A DNA stretch of 64,000 nt, from NCBI RefSeq assembly GCF_018860365.1, contig NZ_JAHKPO010000023.1, positions 1-64,000 on the forward strand. The letters are read 5' to 3'. Of the stretch, positions 8,413 to 16,538 are shown piece after piece; position 1 is the first letter of the stretch, and the number at the start of each line of letters is the position of its first letter. Origin of the DNA: Arenibacter algicola (GTDB lineage Bacteria > Bacteroidota > Bacteroidia > Flavobacteriales > Flavobacteriaceae). A program made the translations under genes and the position numbers. The notes below the pieces were generated by a model, which was given only the letters and a program-made list of their open reading frames with translations, searched no databases and was not told the DNA's origin.

Positions 8413-10740
8413 ATGAAGTTAAGAAAATTGATTATATCGTTAGTGATAATAAGTTCATTTACCGCAATAGCCCAACCCAAAATAAAAGATACCCCAATAT
8501 CTTATGTCGAGTATGTAAATCCTCTAGTAGGTTCGGATTCCGAGTTCGCCCTATCCAATGGTAATACCTATCCTGCAATCGCTACCCCATGGGGAATGAA
8601 TTTTTGGACTCCTCAGACCGGAAAAATGGGCGACGGTTGGGGGTATACCTATGATGCAGTTAAAATAAGAGGCTTTAAACAGACCCATCAGCCTAGTCCT
8701 TGGATCAATGATTATGCGGCATTTTCACTTTTCCCAGAGACTGGGGATTTGAAGATTAATGAGGACGATAGGGCATCATGGTATTCACATAAGGCGGAAA
8801 TTAGCCAACCGCATTATTATCGAGCTTATTTAGCCGATTATGACGTTACTACTGAAATTACGCCAACCACCCGGGGAGCACAATTCAGGTTTACTTTCCC
8901 AGAATCCGAAAAGTCCCACATTTTGGTCGATGGATTTTTTAAAGGGTCTATGGTAAAGGTCATTCCAAGTGAACGTAAAATAATTGGTTACTGCAGAAAC
9001 AATAGTGGAGGAGTCCCAGAGAATTTCCATAATTATTTTGTTATTGTTTTTGATAAGGATTTCGAAGAGTTGATTACATGGGAAAAAGAAGAAGGAAAGG
9101 ATAGTTCACCAAGAATCTCCGAAGACCGAAAAGCGGAGGGTTACCATGTGGGTGCTGCCATTACGTTTAAGACCACGGACGGGGAGACGGTAACCGCCAA
9201 GGTGGCCTCATCATTTATTAGTCCTGAACAGGCCAAAATAAATTTAGATCGTGAAATAGGGCAAGATTCTTTTGACCAAACAAAGGCTAAGGCCGCAGCT
9301 GCCTGGAACAAGGAGCTTGGTAGAATGGAGGTCTCCGGGGGCACCTTGGAGCAGTATAGGACTTTTTATACGGCACTATATCGAGTGCTATTGTTTCCAA
9401 GAAAATTTTATGAATATAATGCCGATAATGAAATAGTGCATTATAGCCCGTATAATGGAAAGGTATTGCCCGGTTATATGTTTACCGATAATGGTTTTTG
9501 GGACACGTTTAGGGCAGTATTCCCGTTCTTTACCATAATGTACCCAGATTATTTGAGTAATGTTATGAATGGTTTGGTAAATGCCTACAATGAAAGCGGA
9601 TGGTTACCAGAATGGGCCAGTCCGGGACATAGGGATTGCATGATAGGGTCTAATTCGGCCATAAATATAGCTGATGCCTATCTAAGAGGGATTAGGGGTT
9701 ATGATATAGAGACGTTGTATGAGGCGGTTGTCAAGAATTCCAATAGTAAAGGTCCATTAAGTTCGGTAGGTAGGTTTGGAGCGGAATTTTATAATCAGTT
9801 GGGCTACGTACCTTATGATGTGGGTGTTAATGAAAATGCAGCTAGAACATTGGAGTATGCCTTTGCCGATTGGAGTATTGCAAAATTGGGAGTAGCTTTA
9901 AAAAAACCGAAGAGGGAGATAGAGTTGTTTAGGAAACGTTCTTTAAATTATAAAAATGTATTCGATTCGGAAATTGGGTTTATGAGGGGTAAAAATAAAG
10001 ATGGATCATGGGCTACTAGCTATACGCCGGATAAATGGGGGGATGCCTTTACTGAAGGTGCTGCCTGGCATTGGACATGGTGTGTGTTTCACGATCCTTT
10101 AGGCCTAGCCCAAGAATTTGGAGGGGAAGAGAAAATGCGTTCGCGCTTGGATAGCGTTTTTACTGCTCCCCCAACATTTAACGAGACGTATTACGGTCAA
10201 CAAATCCACGAAATAACAGAAATGTTGGTGGCAGATATGGGACAATACGCACATGGAAATCAGCCTATACAACATGCAATTTATTTGTATAATTGGTTAG
10301 GACAACCATGGAAAACACAAAAGCATGTGCGCAATGTTATGGATAAATTGTATTCTTCGGCACCTGATGGCCTTTGTGGGGATGAGGATAACGGGCAAAC
10401 TTCTGCCTGGTATGTGTTCTCAGCAACAGGGTTTTATCCCGTAACTCCGGGTACTGGGCAATACGCCTTGGGAAGTCCATTGTTTAAAAATGTGAAAATG
10501 CATTTGAGAAATGGGGAAACATTTGAAATAAATGCCCAGGAGAACTCGAAGGAAAACATATATATTGATGCTGTTCAGAGGAATAAAAAAATGTACAACA
10601 AAACTTATATCACCTATGAAGATATTATGAATGGCAGTAAATTTGATCTAATTATGAAATCGGAACCTAATCTAAAAAGGGGAACGGAAGAGAGTTCAAA
10701 ACCCTATTCCCTATCCAAAGACAACTTAAATGGAAAATAG
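8413..10740 (+). CDS. GH92 alpha-mannosidase (PUL 1)
   Basis: Exo-acting, calcium-dependent alpha-mannosidase family; removes mannose from oligosaccharides, probably in the periplasm. A cleavable signal peptide ends near AIAQ. The N-terminal beta-sandwich starts YVEYVNPLVGSD and TYPAIATPWGMNFWTPQTG. The (alpha/alpha)6 domain has FWDTFRAVFP (about 363), GWLPEWASPGHRDCMIGS, FTEGAAWHWTW (conserved Glu matching the general acid) and GDEDNGQTSAWYVFSATGFYPV (about 656-680, the conserved acidic pair region). Length 775 aa is typical. Separated from the upstream operon by a terminator. Linkage specificity cannot be read from sequence. Confidence 0.93.
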   Translation: MKLRKLIISLVIISSFTAIAQPKIKDTPISYVEYVNPLVGSDSEFALSNGNTYPAIATPWGMNFWTPQTGKMGDGWGYTYDAVKIRGFKQTHQPSPWINDYAAFSLFPETGDLKINEDDRASWYSHKAEISQPHYYRAYLADYDVTTEITPTTRGAQFRFTFPESEKSHILVDGFFKGSMVKVIPSERKIIGYCRNNSGGVPENFHNYFVIVFDKDFEELITWEKEEGKDSSPRISEDRKAEGYHVGAAITFKTTDGETVTAKVASSFISPEQAKINLDREIGQDSFDQTKAKAAAAWNKELGRMEVSGGTLEQYRTFYTALYRVLLFPRKFYEYNADNEIVHYSPYNGKVLPGYMFTDNGFWDTFRAVFPFFTIMYPDYLSNVMNGLVNAYNESGWLPEWASPGHRDCMIGSNSAINIADAYLRGIRGYDIETLYEAVVKNSNSKGPLSSVGRFGAEFYNQLGYVPYDVGVNENAARTLEYAFADWSIAKLGVALKKPKREIELFRKRSLNYKNVFDSEIGFMRGKNKDGSWATSYTPDKWGDAFTEGAAWHWTWCVFHDPLGLAQEFGGEEKMRSRLDSVFTAPPTFNETYYGQQIHEITEMLVADMGQYAHGNQPIQHAIYLYNWLGQPWKTQKHVRNVMDKLYSSAPDGLCGDEDNGQTSAWYVFSATGFYPVTPGTGQYALGSPLFKNVKMHLRNGETFEINAQENSKENIYIDAVQRNKKMYNKTYITYEDIMNGSKFDLIMKSEPNLKRGTEESSKPYSLSKDNLNGK

Positions 10741-10786
10741 GAATTTTGGCTAAGTATTCCATTGGGAATGCTGAATGTATATGTCT

Positions 10787-13150
10787 TTATTTTAAATCAC
10801 TAGGTATGTTCTCGGAAACTTCGTTAAAGGTATAGGGGAAATCGTCATCGAGTACTTTTTTGTACTCGATGACAAAATTATTGTAGTATTTTTTTGCCCT
10901 ATCGGTGAGCCCCAATTTAATGTAAGAATGAATTTTATAATAAAACGAGAATTCATTCAATTGCTCTATATTACTAAGTATATCTGTTAATTGAACCACT
11001 TTGGCATATTCATTCTCTCTATAGAAATGATTTATTTGATCAGGGATAACCTTTAGGACCTCGTGTTCAAAGTCGGTTTTTATTTGGTCAAAGTAAGGAT
11101 GGTTAAAGGACTTTAGAAAAGTTCCCTTTTTGGATATGTAAATAAGTCTTTCTATGGCTGCACTATTACCTAAATTTTGATTCAAGGAATTTAAGTTTAT
11201 AATAAAATCAAAATAGTCGCACTGAAACTCCTTGCCGTATGATATAGAAAACAATCCTTGATTGTAAACCACCTCCAAATCTTTCATGTCCAGAAGTGTC
11301 TTTCTCAACTGGTTTATGGCTACATTTTTAGTATTTTTAACTTTCTTAGGCTCCTTTTCTGGCCATAAAATGTTGTTGATTTCTTCAGAAACTATTCCCA
11401 ACGGAACTTTTTTCCAACTGTGTAATAGGATCAGCATAAACAGCTGACGTATTTTATTACTAAACAAATAAGTAATGTTTTTTCCTTTAGGATCAAATAC
11501 TGTAAATGGACCAAATACTGAAATGGAATTTTTGTCAATGCCGGTATAATGGGAGGATTGATCTACAGCAATGATTGACTTAATTTGTTTTTCTTTTTCC
11601 TTTTTATTGATGTTCCATTTTTTTATTAGATACCAAGAGATAAGTAGCATAAGGAAAATACCCGACAAGATGTAAGCCCATGCATTTGAAGCAGTGGTCT
11701 TTTCTGAGGTGTATTTGGCAATCATTTTTTTGGAAACTGGGGGATTGTTTAATGAGAATATATTGATGGTATTTGAACCGTCAATATCAAATTCTTGAAC
11801 AGTACAAAAAAACTCGTTGGTCGAATGATTAAAATAGAGATTGGCATTGGTCTTTATCCTCTCGGAAAGAATGGGCACGGAGTCTCCAAGAATTTCGAAC
11901 TTGCCATGTTTAATGTCATAACTAGCCATTTGTAGATAGGTGTCCGGTATGTATTCGGAATAATTTAAAGTGTAGAAAGATGTAGAGTCGGCTGATAGCA
12001 CCATATTTCTCACTGATGCCAAGTTCTGGTTTCTATTTATTTCCCATAATTTTTTGATGTTTCCTTTCTCAAAATTTATACGGTAACAATCATAATAATA
12101 TTTTTTCCCTATACTTTGGTCTCCAGAGTCATTGCCTACACCACCAAATAATAGAACTTCCTCAGGACTGGTCTGAACCATTCCAGAGAAAAATCGAGGA
12201 GAAATTGTATCGCCTGTTAGAGTTAACGTATCCCATGTTTTAGAAGATAGGTCGAATGCATTAAAAGTATTGTTTAGTCTTTGGTTTCCGAAACCGCCGA
12301 ATATAATAAATCGGTTGTTTTTATTATCCCAAATTAAATTATGGTGGTGCCTCTGTTGTGCCAGTTGGTCCTGGCTTAGTATTTCAGTTTTGAGATTTTC
12401 CAAACTAACACTGGCAATTGTAGGACTATCATTGGGAAGGTCGTTTACTTCGTAGACAATCAATTCGTTTGTTACCGAATTCAAAAAGCTTGTGCCTAGA
12501 TTCATAGGAACAGGAAATCTATTTTTTAATGGGTGTTTTTTGGTTAGATCCTTTCCGAATTCATAATATCCAATAGTGTCAGAATTAATATAGATAAATC
12601 TTTGATTGACTTCATCAAAGGCCAAGGAGGTAATTAATTTGGAACTTGTCTTGAATCTATGTTTCCAATGATAGGAATCATTTATGAGCCAATTAGGGTG
12701 TTGTACGGTGCCATATCCTTTCCCATTGGCATCATAAACGGTATTCCCTTCACTCTCATGAAAGTTAAACTGAAATTTATTTGAGCCTTCCTTAATGATA
12801 AGGTTTTTAATGGCCATCGAAGGTACATCTATTATACTACCGTGTTTTCCAAAAAACAACTCCGGGGTAAGATTAGTTTTAAATTCATATCTAGAAGTAT
12901 CAAAGGTTTTTTGGTCTGTAGTTAAGGATATTTTTTTTGTAAATGGATCAAACTTCAGGGATATGTGTATCCATTTTTTATTTCCAAGGGAACTCTCAGC
13001 CAATGGTATTTTTAAAAGGTTTTTTACCCCATCTAAATTGAAACTCAGTTGAAATGATTCATCTGAACTGTTTAGGTAGGTAAGTGAATAAGAGGTTGAA
13101 TGATTTTTGTCACTTATCACAAGTATATATCCAAAACTGTCACTGTCCAA
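10787..13150 (-). CDS. Membrane-spanning one-component regulator: LamG-like/Kelch sensor, TM, SARP-like winged helix
   Basis: This frame opens with TTG at 13150, but it stays open upstream to a stop at 13343-13345. That extension encodes a convincing signal peptide (LLRVPILLLFIACSPLKG, about 13283-13330) with no ATG/GTG/TTG start, so the true start is unresolved. Numbering from 13150: residues about 1-140 are a LamG-like sandwich; about 170-480 are Kelch-like beta-propeller repeats (FIIFGGFGN, VLLFGGVGN); about 490-509 is a TM helix (AYILSGIFLMLLISWYLI); about 542-640 is an OmpR/SARP-type winged helix (SNKIRQLFMLILLHS, VAINQLRKTL); about 645-770 is a helical BTAD/TPR-like region. It probably senses a periplasmic signal and acts on DNA from the membrane, without a kinase. 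It converges on the GH92 gene, 46 bp away. Confidence 0.75.
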   Translation of the reverse strand: MDSDSFGYILVISDKNHSTSYSLTYLNSSDESFQLSFNLDGVKNLLKIPLAESSLGNKKWIHISLKFDPFTKKISLTTDQKTFDTSRYEFKTNLTPELFFGKHGSIIDVPSMAIKNLIIKEGSNKFQFNFHESEGNTVYDANGKGYGTVQHPNWLINDSYHWKHRFKTSSKLITSLAFDEVNQRFIYINSDTIGYYEFGKDLTKKHPLKNRFPVPMNLGTSFLNSVTNELIVYEVNDLPNDSPTIASVSLENLKTEILSQDQLAQQRHHHNLIWDNKNNRFIIFGGFGNQRLNNTFNAFDLSSKTWDTLTLTGDTISPRFFSGMVQTSPEEVLLFGGVGNDSGDQSIGKKYYYDCYRINFEKGNIKKLWEINRNQNLASVRNMVLSADSTSFYTLNYSEYIPDTYLQMASYDIKHGKFEILGDSVPILSERIKTNANLYFNHSTNEFFCTVQEFDIDGSNTINIFSLNNPPVSKKMIAKYTSEKTTASNAWAYILSGIFLMLLISWYLIKKWNINKKEKEKQIKSIIAVDQSSHYTGIDKNSISVFGPFTVFDPKGKNITYLFSNKIRQLFMLILLHSWKKVPLGIVSEEINNILWPEKEPKKVKNTKNVAINQLRKTLLDMKDLEVVYNQGLFSISYGKEFQCDYFDFIINLNSLNQNLGNSAAIERLIYISKKGTFLKSFNHPYFDQIKTDFEHEVLKVIPDQINHFYRENEYAKVVQLTDILSNIEQLNEFSFYYKIHSYIKLGLTDRAKKYYNNFVIEYKKVLDDDFPYTFNEVSENIPSDLK

Positions 13151-13345
13151 TATGGAAAGATCAAAGTTAATCTCAAAGGATTTGTTAAAATTTGGTTGGA
13201 TATGGGAGAATACATTGTATTCCGTTCGTTGGGCTATTAAACTGTCATTTGAATTAAATAATAGACCCTGGCAAATCCCTTTTAGGGGAGAGCATGCAAT
13301 AAAAAGTAATAATATTGGAACCCTAAGCAGAGGTATGAATTTTTA

Positions 13346-13653
13346 TAAATTAAACGTTAAAGTTAACATTTTTTGGATTGCGGACAATTCCCTTATAAAT
13401 CATCATTTTCCTTTATTCAAGTAAAGCTTTGATATAAAATATGCAGTTTTTTGACCTTTATATTGATTCTAGATTTAATAGGATTGCCAAAAATTATGAT
13501 AGGTTGAAGATTATTCTAGGATTCTTAATACAGAGAATTATTGTGGTGGGTTAATTAGACATATTTGCTAGGTTAAATCTAATTACTGATAATATTTTCA
13601 TCGTTTTGATTACAGTTTTTACTTATATTTATTGGTAGGAAGACTGGATCTCA
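13346..13653. other. Spacer between the regulator and the mobile module
   Basis: AT-rich, no credible gene on either strand. On the minus strand an ATG at 13367-13369 lies in frame with the regulator but hits TAA at 13343-13345 after eight codons. A 9-bp inverted repeat, tagattt-aa near 13470-13478 and ttaaatcta at 13573-13581, is present. The left edge of the mobile module must lie in or near this stretch, since base composition changes abruptly at about 13650, but I see no clear terminal repeat. Confidence 0.4.
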
Positions 13654-14328
13654 ATGGAAAAATTCATCCAAAATGCCGGTAGGGCACTTGCCAGGGTACG
13701 GACCGCCACCAATGATTTTCTGAACGAACGGGTCGGTGGCAATAGGGGAAACCTTATTTTTTTCCTTGTTTGCGTATATATCCTGTTCATACTTCTTGTT
13801 TCGGCCCTTATCAATTTTAGGTTGCTTATCGACCATTATGCGATATATCTTGGGTTGTTATTGGCCTTGGTTCTGGCCATACTTTGGGTGGCCGTTTTTT
13901 ATGAGTCCGAATCGCATATGGCCAAGGACGGACATGGTTTTACAATGGAGCGGTTGAAAAGGTCAAGGATGAAGTTCCATCTTTTGGATCTGGACCCCGA
14001 TGGGCGGAAGGAACTCGAACGCATACTCTTGGGCAGGAATGTCCTTACCAAGATCAATTTTACCATGGGCAACAAAAGTGGGGAATCTGCAAACCACCGT
14101 TTACTTTTTGTCCTGTTCGATGAGATCATTGTCGGGGGAATTACCGAGATTACCGGAGAACGGAAACAGGAATTCTTCCAATTTTTACAAAACTCATTTC
14201 TTATGAACGGTGAACCGATCAACCCCAATACCCTAAAGTCCAGTTTCTCCTCTTGGAAGGCCGATCAGGAAAAGACAAACTCCAAGAACCAACGGAAATT
14301 GGTAAAACAGATGCTGGGCAAAGCATAA
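13654..14328 (+). CDS. Two-TM protein of mobile-element module, function unknown
   Basis: 224 aa, not assigned to a known family. Two adjacent hydrophobic helices (about residues 34-54 and 62-84; FFLVCVYILFILLVSALI and YAIYLGLLLALVLAILWVAVF) are followed by a soluble, charged C-terminal region (about 95-224) ending in a lysine-rich tail. The start has an AGGAAG-type purine tract about 12 nt upstream (near 13637). Codon use is visibly richer in G and C than the flanking PUL genes, as in the next three genes, which suggests joint acquisition. It is 127 nt before the HTH gene. A membrane anchor for a plasmid-like or integrative element is conceivable but not shown. Confidence 0.6.
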   Translation: MEKFIQNAGRALARVRTATNDFLNERVGGNRGNLIFFLVCVYILFILLVSALINFRLLIDHYAIYLGLLLALVLAILWVAVFYESESHMAKDGHGFTMERLKRSRMKFHLLDLDPDGRKELERILLGRNVLTKINFTMGNKSGESANHRLLFVLFDEIIVGGITEITGERKQEFFQFLQNSFLMNGEPINPNTLKSSFSSWKADQEKTNSKNQRKLVKQMLGKA

Positions 14329-14455
14329 TTATAGCATAATCCTTCCCAAACCCCGATTATCGTATTGACATGTGCATATCTGTTGCCATATGTTTGTCCC
14401 GTACAAAAGAGCGATCGGCCGGTTGCACATTCTTCAATATCCTAAAAATACGATA

Positions 14456-14746
14456 ATGGAAAATCAACAGGATGTGGTAACACTACTTACAGAGATCAAG
14501 GGGCTATTGGCCCACAACAAAAAAACGCTCAATGTGGAGGACCTTGCGCAATACACGGGCCTTTCCAAGAGCAAGATCTACAAGCTTACCCAACAGAAGC
14601 TTATCCCCATGGGGAACAATCCCCATATACGCCAGAAATTCTTCGACAAGGATACCATTGACGCCTGGCTCCTGGGGGAGCCCGATCTTTCAGATGAGAC
14701 CTTGGAACACCGTTTCAACGAGTCGTTGTTGAGGAACAGGAAGTAA
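14456..14746 (+). CDS. Excisionase-like helix-turn-helix DNA-binding protein
   Basis: 96 aa from the ATG at 14456; a longer frame from 14372 adds 28 residues unlike the family and looks like 5' leader. The core VEDLAQYTGLSKSKIYKLTQQKLIPM, then IRQKFFDKDTIDAWL, matches the MerR-like winged HTH_17 found in excisionases and element-borne regulators: a helix-turn-helix followed by a beta-wing. In Bacteroidota such genes commonly lie next to replication or mobilisation genes of integrative elements, as here. No integrase is adjacent; the nearest is at 42522. It may regulate the following genes. Confidence 0.75.
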   Translation: MENQQDVVTLLTEIKGLLAHNKKTLNVEDLAQYTGLSKSKIYKLTQQKLIPMGNNPHIRQKFFDKDTIDAWLLGEPDLSDETLEHRFNESLLRNRK

Positions 14747-14750
14747 CCGG

Positions 14751-15215
14751 ATGTCCATTGGCATGGAACCAACGGAAAGAAATTTTCAGGGCATCTGGAT
14801 ACCTAGAACGATCTACCTGAACAAGGAGGTGAACTGGTATGCCAAGATCCTTTTCTTGGAGATACACAGCTTTACGGAAAATGGGAGGGAATGCTATATG
14901 TCCAACAGGTACATCGCCTCCTTCCTGCATATTTCCGAACGACAGGTCAGCAGGTACATTTCCGAACTGAAATCCCTGGGCTGGATTGAGGAGACCTCCT
15001 TCAACGGAAGGAAGCGCTACTTGAGAAGTCTGCTCCGTTTTGGGTTTAAAATGGGCGACCCTGCCCCGACAAAAGTGTCCATGCTGCCTAGACAAAAATG
15101 TCCAGGCAGCATGGACAAAAATGTCGAGTATACTAAACAAGTAACAAAACAAGGAAAAAAAGAATTTACCTTTTTAAAAGAAGAAAATAAAAATAGAAGT
15201 CCAATATTGGAATAA
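14751..15215 (+). CDS. HTH_36-type winged-helix protein (replication-associated), carries iteron-like array
   Basis: 154 aa, four nucleotides after the previous stop. An alternative Met lies at 14763. Residues about 18-95 form a helix-turn-helix domain of the HTH_36/DnaD-like type seen in plasmid and phage initiators (ILFLEIHSFTENGRECYMS, NRYIASFLHISERQVSRYIS, LKSLGWIEETS). The C-terminal third is low in conserved features and lysine-rich; it coincides with the DNA-level repeat array at 15068-15125, so its amino-acid sequence may be constrained by DNA function. It precedes a DnaC-like ATPase by 5 nt, fitting initiator plus helicase-loader. Confidence 0.7.
   Translation: MSIGMEPTERNFQGIWIPRTIYLNKEVNWYAKILFLEIHSFTENGRECYMSNRYIASFLHISERQVSRYISELKSLGWIEETSFNGRKRYLRSLLRFGFKMGDPAPTKVSMLPRQKCPGSMDKNVEYTKQVTKQGKKEFTFLKEENKNRSPILE
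15068..15125. repeat. Three 12-bp iteron-like repeats at exact 23-bp spacing, forming a 42-bp dyad
   Basis: GACAAAAGTGTC at 15068-15079 and GACAAAAATGTC at 15091-15102 and 15114-15125 start exactly 23 bp apart. Each is itself palindromic (GACA-4-TGTC). The two 11-bp spacers are mutual reverse complements, giving a dyad: 14-bp perfect arms at 15076-15089 and 15104-15117 around the middle repeat. The period is not a multiple of three, so the repeats fall in all three frames and are a DNA or RNA feature, not a protein repeat. Likely a binding array or origin-like site of the element. Confidence 0.8.
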
Positions 15216-15220
15216 TCGCT

Positions 15221-15883
15221 ATGGAAAAGGGATGGTCGGAACAATTTCGGAGAAAGGAAACGCAACCAAGACCGTTATGCTCCCCGGAAATTTTTAAAAA
15301 AGTTTTTTTCAGGGCGGCACAGGAATTTTATGCCCGCATGGATCTCGACTTTGAAGTGGACGGGACCAACAAAAATTTCCTCGGGCATTTCTGCAGGTAC
15401 TGGAACCGGGACCCTGCATTCGAACTTTTGGAAAATATTTCCCTAAGAAAGGGATTGATGGTCTTCGGTTCCTATGGCACCGGAAAGACATCGAGTTTTA
15501 AGATCATCCAGAACATGTCGAGACAATATGGTCTCAGGGCGCTTTGGTTCCCATACATCAGTGCCCAGGAAGTGGTGGACAAGTACAATGCCGAGAAGAA
15601 CAAGGACGATGTCATAGACTACTATTCCAAGGGAACCTTCCTGTTCGATGACCTGGGATCTGAAACGGTGGCGAACAATGTATACCAATACGGAAAGGAG
15701 GATATATTCGTTAGGATCCTGCTCAACCGTTACCGAAATTTTGAAAACCTTGGGACAAAAACGCACATCACCACCAATCTGAACTCGTCCCAAATAGAGG
15801 ACCGGTACGGGAGGCAGATATCGGACAGGTTCGTAAGGATGTTCAACCTTTTAAAATTGGACGGCCCCAGTCGGAGAAAGTAG
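15221..15883 (+). CDS. DnaC/IstB-like AAA+ ATPase (putative helicase loader)
   Basis: 220 aa. Walker A GSYGTGKTS has its Lys at residue 89; Walker B is FLFDDLGSE at about 144-152; a sensor-1-like THITTNLN segment and an arginine-rich RYGRQISDRFVRMF follow. This order is that of DnaC/IstB helicase-loader ATPases, which load replicative helicase or assist transposition. It starts 5 nt after the HTH_36 gene and is the last intact gene of the module. No transposase (IstA) is present, so a replication or mobilisation role in an integrative or plasmid-derived element is more likely than an IS21 element. Confidence 0.8.
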   Translation: MEKGWSEQFRRKETQPRPLCSPEIFKKVFFRAAQEFYARMDLDFEVDGTNKNFLGHFCRYWNRDPAFELLENISLRKGLMVFGSYGTGKTSSFKIIQNMSRQYGLRALWFPYISAQEVVDKYNAEKNKDDVIDYYSKGTFLFDDLGSETVANNVYQYGKEDIFVRILLNRYRNFENLGTKTHITTNLNSSQIEDRYGRQISDRFVRMFNLLKLDGPSRRK

Positions 15884-16167
15884 CTGGTGAAAAGAAAAAC
15901 AAAATCGGAGGGTCTGTGTTAAAGTAAAAGAAGAGTATTCGAAAACCGGTAGCATAGCGTATAGGGTTTGGAATAGCAAGAGGGTAACACGCCAAGGCGG
16001 TGTTACGGTCGATATAATATTGGTTTTTAGGAACTTATTGATAAATCAATATTAAGACGATGTCCTAATATTACTGTAAATCATATTGAATGGTCCAAAA
16101 TCATTGAAATATTTACTGTAAATAATATCCTAGTGATGGTTTTCGAAAACCTAGATTACCATTGGAC

Positions 16168-16314
16168 ATGGCGCCAGAAGATTTTGAAATGCCTATAATG
16201 ATGTTGGAAAAAGAATTGCTATGACATGACACTATTGATGATTCGGAAAAACAAATCCAGTCCCTGCGGAAGTTGAAAAACCTCAGGATTTTTCAACCCC
16301 CTCACGACCGCTGA
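16168..16314 (+). pseudogene. Short coding remnant with in-frame TGA
   Basis: From ATG 16168 the frame reads MAPEDFEMPIMMLEKELL, stops at TGA 16222-16224, then continues in the same frame with HDTIDDSEKQIQSLRKLKNL to a second TGA at 16312-16314. The composition (many E, K, L, D) on both sides of the stop looks like real protein, suggesting a small element-encoded gene broken by one nonsense change, or the tail of a deleted gene: the frame is also open upstream to about 16129. Family not recognised. Confidence 0.35.
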
Positions 16315-16421
16315 TAAAAACATGGGGCAGGGAAAAAACGCCCCATGTCTTTATCTTTCCAACCCACCGTCATTTACTTTGGATAAAACGAGAAAACAAC
16401 GAAATTACCTAAGTAAGTGCG

Positions 16422-16519
16422 CCCTAATTCGATTTTACCTAACGCTTATCTTCCCGAACGCGATAAAATCGAATCAGGATCCATGCGCAAAGTTTTTGGG
16501 TAAGATTTGGGGATTGTTC
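16422..16519. repeat. Diverged approximately 95-bp direct repeat, copy A
   Basis: Aligns without long gaps to 30327-30421 in the same orientation. The best block is CGCTTATCTTCCCG here against CGCTTATCCTCCCG there; other shared words are CCCTAAT, ATAAAA, ATGCG and GATTTGGG. By eye identity is about 60-65%. The two copies bracket the whole rhamnose PUL (16539-29897). In one frame the translations are also similar (ALIRFYLTLIFPNAIKS against TLIYFGFALILPYPIKT), so the ancestor may have been coding. Confidence 0.55.
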
Positions 16520-16538
16520 TAGCCGTTATTAACAAGAT

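Larger units (their letters stand above)
13654..15883 (+). mobile_element. Replication/maintenance module of an integrated element
   Basis: Four co-directional genes (2-TM protein, HTH_17 excisionase-like, HTH_36 initiator-like, DnaC-like ATPase) with tight spacing for the last three and higher G+C than the surrounding PULs. Such clusters are known from Bacteroidota integrative and mobilisable elements. There is no integrase, relaxase or conjugation gene beside it, so it is either a remnant or one module of the larger island whose integrase lies at 42522-43730. Confidence 0.6.
15884..16538. other. Degenerate intergenic DNA with several inverted repeats
   Basis: No intact gene. Seen here: a perfect 14-bp palindrome GGTTTTCGAAAACC (16138-16151); ATTTACTGTAAAT near 16111-16123; a stem GTTGAAAAA/TTTTTCAAC (16272-16280 and 16289-16297); a stem CATGGGGC/GCCCCATG (16321-16328 and 16340-16347); an interrupted short reading frame (16168-16314); and one copy of a diverged repeat shared with 30327-30421. 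It looks like decaying mobile DNA. Confidence 0.5.

Noticed and set aside
15068-15125. CRISPR array
   Set aside because: Only three short 12-bp units with 11-bp spacers that are reverse complements of each other, inside a gene, and no cas genes.
13654-15883. IS21-type transposon (because of the IstB/DnaC-like ATPase)
   Set aside because: No IstA transposase and no terminal inverted repeats; the HTH and 2-TM neighbours fit a replication or mobilisation module better.
16138-16151. Perfect palindrome GGTTTTCGAAAACC
   Set aside because: Single copy in decaying DNA, with only a partial match near 15937; too little to call an operator.
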